A DNA stretch of 64,000 nucleotides from Mycobacterium gordonae (GTDB lineage Bacteria > Actinomycetota > Actinomycetes > Mycobacteriales > Mycobacteriaceae), in contig NZ_LQOY01000012.1 in NCBI RefSeq assembly GCF_002101675.1, positions 23,362-87,361 of the forward strand, read 5' to 3'. Positions 52,318-61,239 of the stretch are shown here, in pieces (position 1 is the first letter of the stretch; every line of letters starts with the position of its first letter). The translations under genes and the position numbers were made by a program. Below the pieces are notes generated by a model that did no database searches, was not told the origin of the DNA, and saw nothing but the letters and a program-made list of their open reading frames with translations.

Positions 52318-53607
52318 ATGCAAATCGAGGGCATTCTTCCCGCCACGTCGGACAACAAACCCGACTACTGCGACATCGAGGTATCGAGCAAGTCGTTCTG
52401 GGCCCGTCCGGCACTGCAGATGGATGAGGTGTTCGCCCAACTCCGCGCCGAGCACCCGGTGTCCTGGCAGCGTCCCATCGAAGGTGCCGTGGTGCCCGAC
52501 CCCGACGATCCCGGCTTCTGGGCGGTCGTGCGCCACGCCGACATCAAGCGGGTCAGCCACGACAACCAGACGTTCGTCTCCGGCCAGGGGGTGTTCTTCG
52601 ACCGGCTGCCCCCATTGTTTCTGGAGATGGCGCTGTCCTTCCTGGCAATGGACCCACCCAGACACGACCAGTTGCGCCGGCTGGTGAGCAAGGCTTTCAC
52701 CCCGCGCCAGATCAAACGGATCGAGGACAAGATCGAGCTGGCGGCCAAGCAGATCGTCGATGACATCGCCACCGATCCGTCGGGCGAGATCGAGTTCATG
52801 GATCGCTGCGCGAGCCTCCTGCCAGTGCGGATGTTCTGTGAGATGTTTGGCGTGCCAAGCCATCTCGAGGAGGCCACGGTCAAGCACGTCATCGGTGCGG
52901 TGTCCTGGGCCGACGAGGAGTATCTGGCCGGACGCGCCGCCGCCGAAGTGCAGTTGGAGTCGATCGCTGGGCTGCACCAGGTGGCTCAGGAGATCATCGA
53001 ACTGCGCCGCCGCGAACCCGGCGATGACATCATTTCGTCGATGACGCAGGCCGAGATCGACGGGCAGCAACTCACCGACTTCGAGATCGCCTCGTTCTTC
53101 TGCCTGCTCTCCGGCGCGGCCACCGACACCACAAAAACTACCCTCGGCCACGCGGTACGGGCCCTGTCGCTGTTCCCGGAGCAACGCAGGTGGCTGCTCG
53201 AGGACTTCGACGCACGGATCGGCACCGCCGTCGAGGAGTTCATCCGCTGGTCGACACCGCTGCTCACCTTCAGCCGCACCGCCGTCGTCGAGACCGAGTT
53301 GGGCGGACAGAAGATCATGCCGGGCGACAAGGTGGTGATGATCTACCTGGCGGGCAACTTCGACGGCGACGTCTTCGAGCACCCCCGCACATTCGACCTG
53401 TCCCGCTCACCCAATCCCCACGTCAGCTTCGGCGGCGGCGGTGTCCACTACTGCCTGGGTGCCAATCTGGCCCGGTCGATGCTGCGGGCTGAAGCGCGGG
53501 AGTTGTTCACGCGCATACCGGAATTCGAGACCGGAGAGCCAGACTTGTTGGGCACCAACTTCATTCACGGGATCAAACGCCTGCCCTTCCGCTTCACCCC
53601 GCAATGA
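52318..53607 (+). CDS. Cytochrome P450 (catabolic island)
   Basis: A P450 of 429 residues. The haem loop is SFGGGGVHYCLGANLARSML and the K-helix ExxR lies in VEEFIRWSTP. The I-helix reads LLSGAATDTTKTTL, where the usual acid before the Thr is Asp. FLAMDPPRHDQLRRLVSKAF and GGGGVHYCLGANLAR resemble the mycobacterial CYP125/CYP142/CYP124 group that oxidises steroid side chains and branched lipids; the substrate is inferred only. ATG 52318 follows TGGAGGCACC; longer frames start in the intergenic region. Its stop overlaps the acyl-CoA synthetase start by four bases. Confidence 0.9.
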   Translation: MQIEGILPATSDNKPDYCDIEVSSKSFWARPALQMDEVFAQLRAEHPVSWQRPIEGAVVPDPDDPGFWAVVRHADIKRVSHDNQTFVSGQGVFFDRLPPLFLEMALSFLAMDPPRHDQLRRLVSKAFTPRQIKRIEDKIELAAKQIVDDIATDPSGEIEFMDRCASLLPVRMFCEMFGVPSHLEEATVKHVIGAVSWADEEYLAGRAAAEVQLESIAGLHQVAQEIIELRRREPGDDIISSMTQAEIDGQQLTDFEIASFFCLLSGAATDTTKTTLGHAVRALSLFPEQRRWLLEDFDARIGTAVEEFIRWSTPLLTFSRTAVVETELGGQKIMPGDKVVMIYLAGNFDGDVFEHPRTFDLSRSPNPHVSFGGGGVHYCLGANLARSMLRAEARELFTRIPEFETGEPDLLGTNFIHGIKRLPFRFTPQ

Positions 53608-55163
53608 CCAAAGGCATGTACCTGACGCAAGGACTGCACCGGTCGCTGCGGGCCACCCCGCACGCCACGATGACAATTTGTGGCGAGCGGGTCCGCACCT
53701 TCGCGGATGTCGCCGACCGCGTGGCCCGACTGGCCGGCGGATTCCGGTCGCTGGGGGCGCGCGGGAATGACCGTATCGCCGTCCTGTCCCTGAACTCCGA
53801 CCGCTACCAGGAGTACTTGCTGGCGACCGTGTGGGCCGGCTGTGTGGTGAACCCGATCAACATCCGGTGGAGCGCCGCCGAGATCGCCTACAGCCTGCGT
53901 GACTCCGACTCACGGATGTTGCTGATTGACGACACCTTCCTGTCACTGCTTCCCGAACTTCGTTCGCAATTCGCGGATCTGGCCAACGTCATCTACTGCG
54001 GCGATGGCGCGACGCCTGACGGAACCGTCGCCTACGAGAAGTTGATACGGACTAGCGATCCCGTGCCCGACGCTCACCGCAGCGGCTGCGACCTCGCCGG
54101 GGTGTTCTACACAGGAGGAACCAGCGGGCACCCGAAGGGCGTCATGCTCAGCCACGAAAATCTGATGACATCGGCGATGGGCGGACTGGCGTCGGGGTTT
54201 TTCCTGACCTCAGGTGGGCCGCTGCTGCATGCCGCACCCATGTTTCATCTCGCCGACCTGGCGATCTGGCTGGAACAGATGATCCGGGGCGGTGCGCATG
54301 TCTTCATCCCGTCCTTCAAGCCCGAGTGGGTGCTAGATGCGGTGCAAAGACACCGGGTGAGCGACCTGCTGCTCGTACCGACCATGGTCCAGATGCTCGT
54401 CGACCACCCGTCGCTGCCCGACTGCGACACCAGCAGCCTGCGGGCGGTCATGTACGGCGGGTCGCCGATCTCGGCCGCCCTGCTGGAGCGTGCGGCGGTG
54501 CGGCTGCCCACGGCTTCGTTCGTGCAGGCCTATGGAATGACAGAGGTGTCCCCAATCGCCACCCTGCTGTCGCCGCAAGACCACCACGACCCGGTAGTGC
54601 GTCGATCGGGAGGCACCGCGGCGCCGCACTCCGAGGTTCGCATCGTCGGCGACGACGACGCCGAACTGCCGCGTGGTCAGGTCGGCGAGATCACCATCCG
54701 CGGCGGCCACGTCATGGCCGGGTATTGGGGCAAGCCCGAGGAGACCGCGGCCGTGCTGCGGAACGGGTGGATGCACACCGGCGATGCCGGCTACATGGAC
54801 GAACGCGGGTACGTATTCGTCGTCGATCGCATCAAAGACATGATCGTGTCCGGCGGGGAGAACGTGTATTCGGTCGAGGTTGAAAACGCGCTGGCACGCC
54901 ACCCCGCGGTGGCCACCTGCGCCGTGATCGGTGTCCCCGACGAGCGCTGGGGTGAGCGGGTGCACGCCGTTGTGGTGCTGGCACCGGGGCAGCGCGCCGA
55001 CGATGAAGAGCTGGGGGAGTTCTGCAAGTCACTTATCGGTGGCTACAAGATCCCCCGCACGTTCGAAGTCGTCAGCGAGCTACCGTTGTCGGCTGCGGGC
55101 AAAGTCCTCAAACGGGCACTGCGTGCAAAGTATTGGGCAGGCTCCGACCGCTTGATCGGCTGA
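53604..55163 (+). CDS. Acyl-CoA synthetase (FadD family)
   Basis: An ATP-dependent acid:CoA ligase of 519 residues. The AMP-binding loop is YTGGTSGHPKGVMLSHEN, a central motif is QAYGMTEVSP, and the hinge region includes MHTGDAGYMDERGYVF with the following DRIKDMIVSGGENVYS. The C-terminal catalytic lysine is in SAAGKVLKRALR. It would activate the carboxylic acid produced by P450 and aldehyde dehydrogenase steps. Translational overlap with the P450 links hydroxylation to activation. The FadD number is not assignable by eye. Confidence 0.9.
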   Translation: MTKGMYLTQGLHRSLRATPHATMTICGERVRTFADVADRVARLAGGFRSLGARGNDRIAVLSLNSDRYQEYLLATVWAGCVVNPINIRWSAAEIAYSLRDSDSRMLLIDDTFLSLLPELRSQFADLANVIYCGDGATPDGTVAYEKLIRTSDPVPDAHRSGCDLAGVFYTGGTSGHPKGVMLSHENLMTSAMGGLASGFFLTSGGPLLHAAPMFHLADLAIWLEQMIRGGAHVFIPSFKPEWVLDAVQRHRVSDLLLVPTMVQMLVDHPSLPDCDTSSLRAVMYGGSPISAALLERAAVRLPTASFVQAYGMTEVSPIATLLSPQDHHDPVVRRSGGTAAPHSEVRIVGDDDAELPRGQVGEITIRGGHVMAGYWGKPEETAAVLRNGWMHTGDAGYMDERGYVFVVDRIKDMIVSGGENVYSVEVENALARHPAVATCAVIGVPDERWGERVHAVVVLAPGQRADDEELGEFCKSLIGGYKIPRTFEVVSELPLSAAGKVLKRALRAKYWAGSDRLIG

Positions 55164-55210
55164 GCGCTAGATCAGCTAACCACCCTCTGGCGCAACCACT
55201 TCGGCGCGGC

Positions 55211-56734
55211 TCAGGCCGTATTCGCGGCCGCAGCCGCCACGACGATGGCATAGGCCCGCTTGGAGTGGTCGGTCCCCATGTCGACATGCACGAATTTCTG
55301 CTCGGTGTATTCATCGAGGGCATGGGGTCCGAGCTCGCGTCCGAGACCGCTTTGCTTGACCCCGCCGAATGGGTACGCCGCGTTGACCATGTGCCAGTCG
55401 TTGATCCATACCGTGCCGGAGTCCAGTTGGCGCGCAATCGCCAACGCGCGTTGCGTGTCCGTACTCCACACCCCGGCAGACAATCCGTAATCGCTGTCGT
55501 TGGCTATCGCGACGGCCTCGGCGTCGTCGGCATACTTGATCACGACGAGCACCGGCCCGAAGATCTCCTCCCGTGCCACCCGCATGTCGTTGGTGGCACC
55601 GGTCAAAATGGTCGGCGCGACCCAGTGGCCATCTGCGAGCCGGGGCACCGTCGGAGTCGCGCCCTGGAATGCGATCTTGCATCCGGCCTCTTGCCCCAGC
55701 GCGATGTACTTCTCCACCCGGGCCTTTTGCACGGCAGATATCAACGGACCGACGTCGGTGGCCGGGTCCATCGGGTCGCCGACTACAAGGGTGGACGCGC
55801 GGGCAACCAGCCGTCGCACGAATTCGTCGTGGATCGAATCATGGAGCAGCAAGCGGGTTCCGGACTCACAGGCTTGACCGCTCATCAACAGGAATCCGAA
55901 CAGGGTGCCGTCGACCGCAAGGTCGAGGTCGGCGTCGTCGCAGACAATGTTGGCGCCCTTGCCGCCCAACTCGAGGGTGACCTTCTTGAGGTTGTCGGCG
56001 GCGGCCCGCATAACACCCTTACCCACTTCGGTCGAACCGGTGAAGGCCACCTTGCGAACGTCGGGATGCTCGGCCAGGCGAGCACCGACCACCGGCCCGG
56101 GGCCGGTAACCACATTGAGCACACCCGCTGGCAAGCCGACTTCATGTGCGGCCCTGGCGAGTTCGAGCAGGGTAAGCGGAGTTTGATCGTCAGGCTTGAG
56201 CACGATTGTGTTACCCGCGGCCAGAGCGGGGCCCAACTTCCACACCGCGAGCAGCAGCGGAAAGTTCCACGGCACGATACCGGAGCAGACTCCGACCGGC
56301 TCCCGCCGCAACACGCCCGCGGCCAGCGTCGGCTCTTCGATCAACGGCCCGGTTTCCTCGAAAGCATACGAACGGGCCTGCGAGGCAAAGTATTTGAGGT
56401 GAGCAATCGAGTAGCCCACAAGAAAGGCGCCCGCCGCGCGTACGGTCGCGCCGTTCTCATAGACCTGTAACGCGGTCAACTCCTCCGACCGGGCGGCAAG
56501 GTTGTCGGCGATCGCATCGAGAATACGAGCCCGCTCGCTGGGTGCTGTCATGCGCCAGACGCCCGATTCATGTGCTGACTTTGCCGCGGCGACGGCCTCG
56601 TCGGCGGTGGTCACATCACCTTGGGCAACGGTCGCGACCAGTTCACCGGTCGCGGGATGACGCACCTCTAACGTGCGTGACGTGTCACACCAACGTCCGT
56701 CGATGTACATCGAATAGTGCGGAATATCAGTCAT
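55211..56734 (-). CDS. Aldehyde dehydrogenase
   Basis: An NAD(P)-dependent dehydrogenase of 507 residues. Signatures are VPWNFPLLLAVWKLGPALAA, FTGSTEVGKGVM, the general-base Glu in VTLELGGKGANIV, the nucleophilic Cys in MSGQACESGTRLLLHDS (ESGTR in place of the commoner NAGQR-like ending), and IFGPVLVVIKY. It probably oxidises an aldehyde made from the P450 alcohol to the acid used by the acyl-CoA synthetase next door. It faces that gene convergently with a 47-base gap, so it is transcribed separately. Confidence 0.9.
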   Translation of the reverse strand: MTDIPHYSMYIDGRWCDTSRTLEVRHPATGELVATVAQGDVTTADEAVAAAKSAHESGVWRMTAPSERARILDAIADNLAARSEELTALQVYENGATVRAAGAFLVGYSIAHLKYFASQARSYAFEETGPLIEEPTLAAGVLRREPVGVCSGIVPWNFPLLLAVWKLGPALAAGNTIVLKPDDQTPLTLLELARAAHEVGLPAGVLNVVTGPGPVVGARLAEHPDVRKVAFTGSTEVGKGVMRAAADNLKKVTLELGGKGANIVCDDADLDLAVDGTLFGFLLMSGQACESGTRLLLHDSIHDEFVRRLVARASTLVVGDPMDPATDVGPLISAVQKARVEKYIALGQEAGCKIAFQGATPTVPRLADGHWVAPTILTGATNDMRVAREEIFGPVLVVIKYADDAEAVAIANDSDYGLSAGVWSTDTQRALAIARQLDSGTVWINDWHMVNAAYPFGGVKQSGLGRELGPHALDEYTEQKFVHVDMGTDHSKRAYAIVVAAAAANTA

Positions 56735-57483
56735 GTCTTCCTCGCTCGAAAGATCGTCGTTGCCGGGGTTAGTTTCGTCATCGAATCCGCCTGAGTGATC
56801 GCGCGACGTCTTCCACCACTTGGCGGCATGGTGCGTGGCGCTGACCCCGGCCGCACGGACAGTGACCGGGACTGATGGCCCTGTCGGTAGCGGCGGCCGT
56901 GGGTGCGGTCATCTGAAGTCCCTTCTAGCGGGCGACCTGGGGTGCGCGTCACGGCGACGTTGACATCCATGCTGGCCAGCGCGGCGGAGGCGCGGCACCG
57001 ACGCGCGTGCCAATCACTGGCCTGCGCGGGCCACCTCGTGGAACCGACGGTCCGATGCGCCGAACCGGACCCTGGCGACTATCCCCGCCGCTGGCGCGCG
57101 CGGTGAAGTCCAGCCGGGCGCACGTCGCATCGGCGATCACGATCGGAATCGGCGGATCGTTCGTTGGGAGCGGCGGCGGCACCCTTAGCACCACCGGCGG
57201 CAGCGGCGGCGTCGACACCACGGCGGGTGACGGCAGCGGCAGCGCCACCGGCGGTAACGGCGGTAATGGCGGCGCCGGCGTCTAGCACCGGCGAACTTCG
57301 GCTTCCGGCCGACGACGGGCTGGCTGGGGTGGTGACTTGTTCAGCAGAAGCGTTGATGCCATGTTGCGGTCAATTCCGCTTGAAAAATTTAGGTAGTCAA
57401 CTACTCAAGCCCTCCGCGATTGGCCCGAATACGGTCGGGTTTCGGGCAACCGAATGGCCAGCGACGCGGGAGGTGGGGCAGCA
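56735..57483. other. Intergenic region with a short PGRS-like coding remnant
   Basis: About 750 bases upstream of both the aldehyde dehydrogenase and the PE_PGRS gene. At roughly 57160-57285 the plus strand encodes GSGGGTLSTTGGSGGVDTTA ending in [11 protein letters not shown] and a stop, which looks like a PGRS fragment without a PE domain. The upstream part of that frame (from 57007) is arginine-rich and unlike a real N-terminus. The rest holds the PE_PGRS ribosome site and nothing else I can support. Confidence 0.45.
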
Positions 57484-58953
57484 GTGTCGTATGTTTTCGC
57501 TGTACCGGAGTCGCTGGGTTCGGCAGCCACGGACTTGGCGCGGATCGGCTCCATCCTGCGCACCGCGCATGCAGAGGCGGCGGCCTCCACGACCAGTGTG
57601 CTCGGGGCCGCCGCCGACGAGGTCTCGGCGGCAATGGCCGAGCTCTTTTCGCGCTACGGACGCGAGTATCAGACGCTCAGTGCTCAGGTTTGGGCGTACC
57701 ACGACCAGTTCGCGGCGGCACTGACCGGCGCGGGGGTCGCCTACGCAACGGCAGAAGCGGCCAACACGAACCCACTGGAAGCCTTCACCCAAGGCGTGCT
57801 GAACGCCATCAATGCCCCCACCAATGCTTTGCTGGGCCGTCCGCTGCTCGGCAACGGCGCCGACGGTGCCGCCGGGACCGGTCAAGACGGCAAACCGGGA
57901 GGGTTGTTGTTCGGCAATGGTGGCAACGGCGGGTCAGGAGTTGACGGTGGCGGCGTGGGTGGGCGAGGAGGCGACGCCGGGCTGTTCGGTGATGGCGGCC
58001 GCGGCGGGGCCGGTGGAACCGGGGCTACCGGAGTTCAAGGCTTCGACACTGCTACGGGTAACGGGGGTATGGGCGGCCCCGGTGGTCAGGGCGGGGCTGG
58101 CGGCGCTGGCGGGTTGCTGTGGGGCAACGGCGGTGCCGGCGGAACCGGCGGCACCGGCGGTTGGGGCGGCTACGGCGCCACTGCCCCGAATGCCTTCGTT
58201 GCCGGCGGCACCGGCGGCAATGGCGGTGCCGGAGGAATGGGCGGCGCCGGCGGGGCCCATTCGGCTCTATTCAGCCACGACGGCGTCGCAGGCCAGACCG
58301 GCGACGGCGGCCGCGGCGGCAACGGTGGCAGCGGCTCCATCAACGGCGGCCCCGGAGGGCTCGGCGGTGATGGGGGGCTCGGCGCGACCGGCGGCCGCGG
58401 CGGCGACGGTGGCAGCGTCAGCATCCAAACAAGCGGCAGCAACAGCACAAGCGCCATCGGCGGCAACGGCGGTCACGGCGGCACCGGCACCGTGGGCGCT
58501 GGGGGTGCGGGCGGCAACGGTGGCAGCGCATACATCTGGGCCGGTGGCGGAACCGGAAACGCCGTCGGCGGTCAGGGCGGGGCCGGCGGCAGCGGTAGTA
58601 CCGTAGGCGGCGCCGGCGGCACCGGGGGACCCGGCTCACTGATGGGATACAACTATGGCCCCGGCGGCGGCAGCGGCTATGCCATCGGCGGAGCCGGCGG
58701 TACCGGCGGAACAGGGCCGGTCGGCGGCCACGGCGGTGACGCCGCCTACGCATTGAACTGGGGAAGCGGAACCGCCACCGGCGGCAACGGTGGTTACGGT
58801 GGCACAGGCAACCCCGGCCACGGCGGTAGCGGTGGTGACGGCGGCGACGCCGAGGCGACTACCCTGGCCAAAGCCTTTGCAGGCTTTGGCGGTTTACCCG
58901 GTACCGGGGGAGGCGGGTCGGCCGGCAAGGCGGGAACGGCAAGCCTACTTTAG
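57484..58953 (+). CDS. PE_PGRS family protein
   Basis: A 489-residue PE_PGRS protein. GTG 57484 gives the PE domain [20 protein letters not shown], with the conserved YxxxE-type secretion motif late in the domain ([16 protein letters not shown]) and its end near residue 95. The [15 protein letters not shown] linker and the [11 protein letters not shown] junction are typical. The rest is Gly-Gly-Ala/Asn repeats ([14 protein letters not shown]) to a short C-terminus, with no extra domain. PE_PGRS proteins are exported by ESX-5 to the mycobacterial surface and are prone to length variation. A GGGAGGTGGGG ribosome site supports this start. It ends 22 bases from the convergent asnB. Confidence 0.93.
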   Translation: MSYVFAVPESLGSAATDLARIGSILRTAHAEAAASTTSVLGAAADEVSAAMAELFSRYGREYQTLSAQVWAYHDQFAAALTGAGVAYATAEAANTNPLEAFTQGVLNAINAPTNALLGRPLLGNGADGAAGTGQDGKPGGLLFGNGGNGGSGVDGGGVGGRGGDAGLFGDGGRGGAGGTGATGVQGFDTATGNGGMGGPGGQGGAGGAGGLLWGNGGAGGTGGTGGWGGYGATAPNAFVAGGTGGNGGAGGMGGAGGAHSALFSHDGVAGQTGDGGRGGNGGSGSINGGPGGLGGDGGLGATGGRGGDGGSVSIQTSGSNSTSAIGGNGGHGGTGTVGAGGAGGNGGSAYIWAGGGTGNAVGGQGGAGGSGSTVGGAGGTGGPGSLMGYNYGPGGGSGYAIGGAGGTGGTGPVGGHGGDAAYALNWGSGTATGGNGGYGGTGNPGHGGSGGDGGDAEATTLAKAFAGFGGLPGTGGGGSAGKAGTASLL

Positions 58954-58975
58954 GCGCGGCGATGGCGAGGCAGCC

Positions 58976-60892
58976 TCAGCTCATCGAAAACAGTTGCTGC
59001 ATCACAATTACACTTGCGACCCGCTGCAAAGCGCCCTCCACCGCGATGCGCTGATCGTCTGGGGACTCAAGCAGTTGATCGAGCGCGGTGGAGACCTTTT
59101 TCATGTCGTAGATCGGCTGGTCCTTCGCGGCTTGCGAGGCAAACGTATCCCGGTAGAAAACGAGCATCGGGTCGCTCGGGTCGCGCGTCGGCGGCGTCGT
59201 GAACGGATGCTTCTGCCGGTCGTACACCTCCGGGATCAACACGTCTTTCGCCGCTTCGCGAAGGACGTGCTTTTCGCGAATGCCCTTGACTTTCAACTGA
59301 ACCGGCACGCGGGCCGCGGCCTCGGCGACTCGATGGTCCAGGAACGGCACCCGGCCTTCGATCGAGTGGGCCATCTCCATCCGATCGGCGAGATAATTCA
59401 GAATGAAGTTCGGCAGAACCGTTTTCGCGTTGATGTAGAGCATCTGATTCAGGTGGTCGCGACCGGTGACGCTTTGCGCGATCGGCAGGCGATCCAGCGC
59501 GGCGATCAGCGGCTGAAACTCTCGAACCGAAGCGGGAAGGTCGTCACGAAGCAGTGGTGCCACGCTATTGGTTTGCGCTGCACAAACATTCAGCGTCGCT
59601 GGCAGCCAGCCGAGTCTGCGTTCGACGGCCTGCATTTCGGGACTGCTGACTTGATCCGGCATCATCAGCGCGCGAGTCGCGGCGTTGGCACCGAGCATCT
59701 CTTCGAGGAGTGCCGATCTCTCCCCGGCACTCAGTGTCGCGTCGTTGTTCAAGGCGTCGACGCGGTAGTACGGATACCCGCCCAGCATCTCGTCGGCCCC
59801 TTCGCCGGTGAACACCACCTTGATGCCGGCGGCCCGGACGGCGCGGCTGAGCAAATATTTGGCGACGCCATGCCCGTTGAACATCTGAGTTTCGGCATGC
59901 CACACCGCGTCTGCGAAGGACTCCGCAATCTCTCGTCCGGTGATCGGTATCGGGTGGTACGTCGCGCCGACCCGTTTGGCCTGTTCTTGCGCGACGCGGG
60001 CCTCGTCGTACAGCGGGTTCTCGAAGGTGAGGGTGAACGCGCGAATCGGCCGGTCCATTTCCTGCTGAGCGAGTCCGAGGACGGCACAGGAGTCGATGCC
60101 GCCACTGAGATACGACGCGACCTCGACATCGGCGACCAACCGTTCCCGCACCGCATCCTGCAGTGCCACCCGAAACTCGGCGACGATCTCGGCCTCGCTT
60201 CGCGTGTCCGCGCGCATCTGCTCAGCAGTCGGCATCTCCCAATCCCAGTACGGGTAGATGCGAACCCCACCATCTCGGGCTATCGCATAGCAGCCCGGCG
60301 GCACGGTACTGATCCCGGCGAACTCCGTTTTCTCATGCGATCTTCCGAACCCACCGGTGGCGCCCTCGAGGTCCCATCTGGCGGGCACACCGAGCGCCAA
60401 CAACGCTTTGATCTCCGACGCGAAATACACATCGCCGTCCACCACCGCGTAGTAGAGGGGTTTGACGCCGAAGCGGTCGCGGATCGCATACATCGCGCGT
60501 TGGCGTTCGTCGGCAATGATCACCGCGAACTCGCCGCGCAGTTGCGTCGCCGCCTGGATACCGCGCTCGGCGTAGAGGTGCAGCGCGATCTCGCTGTCGC
60601 TGGCGGAGGAGAAGTGATACCCGCGTGCGCGAAGTTGCTCGCGGATCTCTCGGTAGCCGTAGAACTCGCCGTTCACAACGAGGTGGACCATGCCGCCCGG
60701 GCTCGTCATGGGCTGAGTTCCGTTGTCCAGGCCGATGATCGACAACCGCGTGTGCCCCAGCGTCCATTGCCCGTCCCGCGATGTCCAGGTGCCGCAGCCG
60801 TCGGGCCCGCGATGCTCCAGGAGCTTGAGCGCGGCGTCACGCCGCTCAGTCGGAAGGCCCCGGCGCGTCATAGCAGCGAATATCCCGCACAT
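58976..60892 (-). CDS. asnB: Asparagine synthetase (glutamine-hydrolysing), AsnB type
   Basis: A cytoplasmic amidotransferase of 638 residues. The start MCGIFAAMTRRG exposes Cys2 as the glutaminase nucleophile after Met removal. The Ntn domain (1-210) has LEHRGPDGCGTW, LGHTRLSIIG and VNGEFYGY. The synthetase domain begins with the PP-loop SYLSGGIDSCAV (about residue 265) and contains VVFTGEGADEMLGGYPYY and IEGRVPFLDHR. It makes asparagine from aspartate, glutamine and ATP; members of this family also amidate cell-wall or secondary-metabolite precursors, so the acceptor is not proven. It is flanked by two PGRS genes and has no operon partner. Confidence 0.92.
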   Translation of the reverse strand: MCGIFAAMTRRGLPTERRDAALKLLEHRGPDGCGTWTSRDGQWTLGHTRLSIIGLDNGTQPMTSPGGMVHLVVNGEFYGYREIREQLRARGYHFSSASDSEIALHLYAERGIQAATQLRGEFAVIIADERQRAMYAIRDRFGVKPLYYAVVDGDVYFASEIKALLALGVPARWDLEGATGGFGRSHEKTEFAGISTVPPGCYAIARDGGVRIYPYWDWEMPTAEQMRADTRSEAEIVAEFRVALQDAVRERLVADVEVASYLSGGIDSCAVLGLAQQEMDRPIRAFTLTFENPLYDEARVAQEQAKRVGATYHPIPITGREIAESFADAVWHAETQMFNGHGVAKYLLSRAVRAAGIKVVFTGEGADEMLGGYPYYRVDALNNDATLSAGERSALLEEMLGANAATRALMMPDQVSSPEMQAVERRLGWLPATLNVCAAQTNSVAPLLRDDLPASVREFQPLIAALDRLPIAQSVTGRDHLNQMLYINAKTVLPNFILNYLADRMEMAHSIEGRVPFLDHRVAEAAARVPVQLKVKGIREKHVLREAAKDVLIPEVYDRQKHPFTTPPTRDPSDPMLVFYRDTFASQAAKDQPIYDMKKVSTALDQLLESPDDQRIAVEGALQRVASVIVMQQLFSMS

Positions 60893-61239
60893 CCTTGTGC
60901 CCTCCGCCTTTCACGTCGTCCCGCGCCCACCGTCAGCGTCGGCACGATCATGCGCTACCGACGTGCAACGCTGCCATTTGAGCCTAACGCGGGGAGTTTT
61001 CAACCATTCCGACTTTTGACAGCGGCGTCGAGGTGAGCGACGCCGCATTTGCCCAGTCTCGGGGGGCAAGACGCAGCTGCACGTCTCAGCAGTGACCGGC
61101 ACACCTTGCTGATGAGGCGGGGATCCGATCAACAATGTCGGTGCCGCAACAGCGCCAACCGACGCTCCGGTAGTCGCTTGGTAGCGCCGAAAGCGCTACG
61201 TGCTTCAGGTTTTTCGCCGGTGCCAGGTAGGGGCAGGTC
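60893..61239. other. Intergenic region, PGRS gene end / asnB start
   Basis: A 347-base stretch downstream of the minus-strand PGRS gene and upstream of asnB. A hairpin with arms GCGGCGTC and GACGCCGC lies at 61022-61046 (loop 9 bases) and could end the PGRS transcript. The asnB promoter is expected to its left. No gene is supported here. Confidence 0.45.
61022..61046 (-). terminator. Possible terminator hairpin of the PGRS gene
   Basis: Inverted 8-base GC-rich arms with a 9-base loop lie about 195 bases after the PGRS stop. There is no U-tract, which is common for mycobacterial terminators, so this is only a candidate. Confidence 0.35.

Noticed and set aside
57900..58900. Regularly spaced GC-rich repeats resembling a CRISPR array
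   Set aside because: They are PGRS codon repeats inside an open reading frame with variable period and no constant repeat/spacer structure.
58790..61036. Plus-strand open frame of 748 codons
   Set aside because: It is antisense to asnB, whose motifs are unmistakable, and its sequence is His/Arg/Val-rich with no domain. High GC creates long antisense frames.
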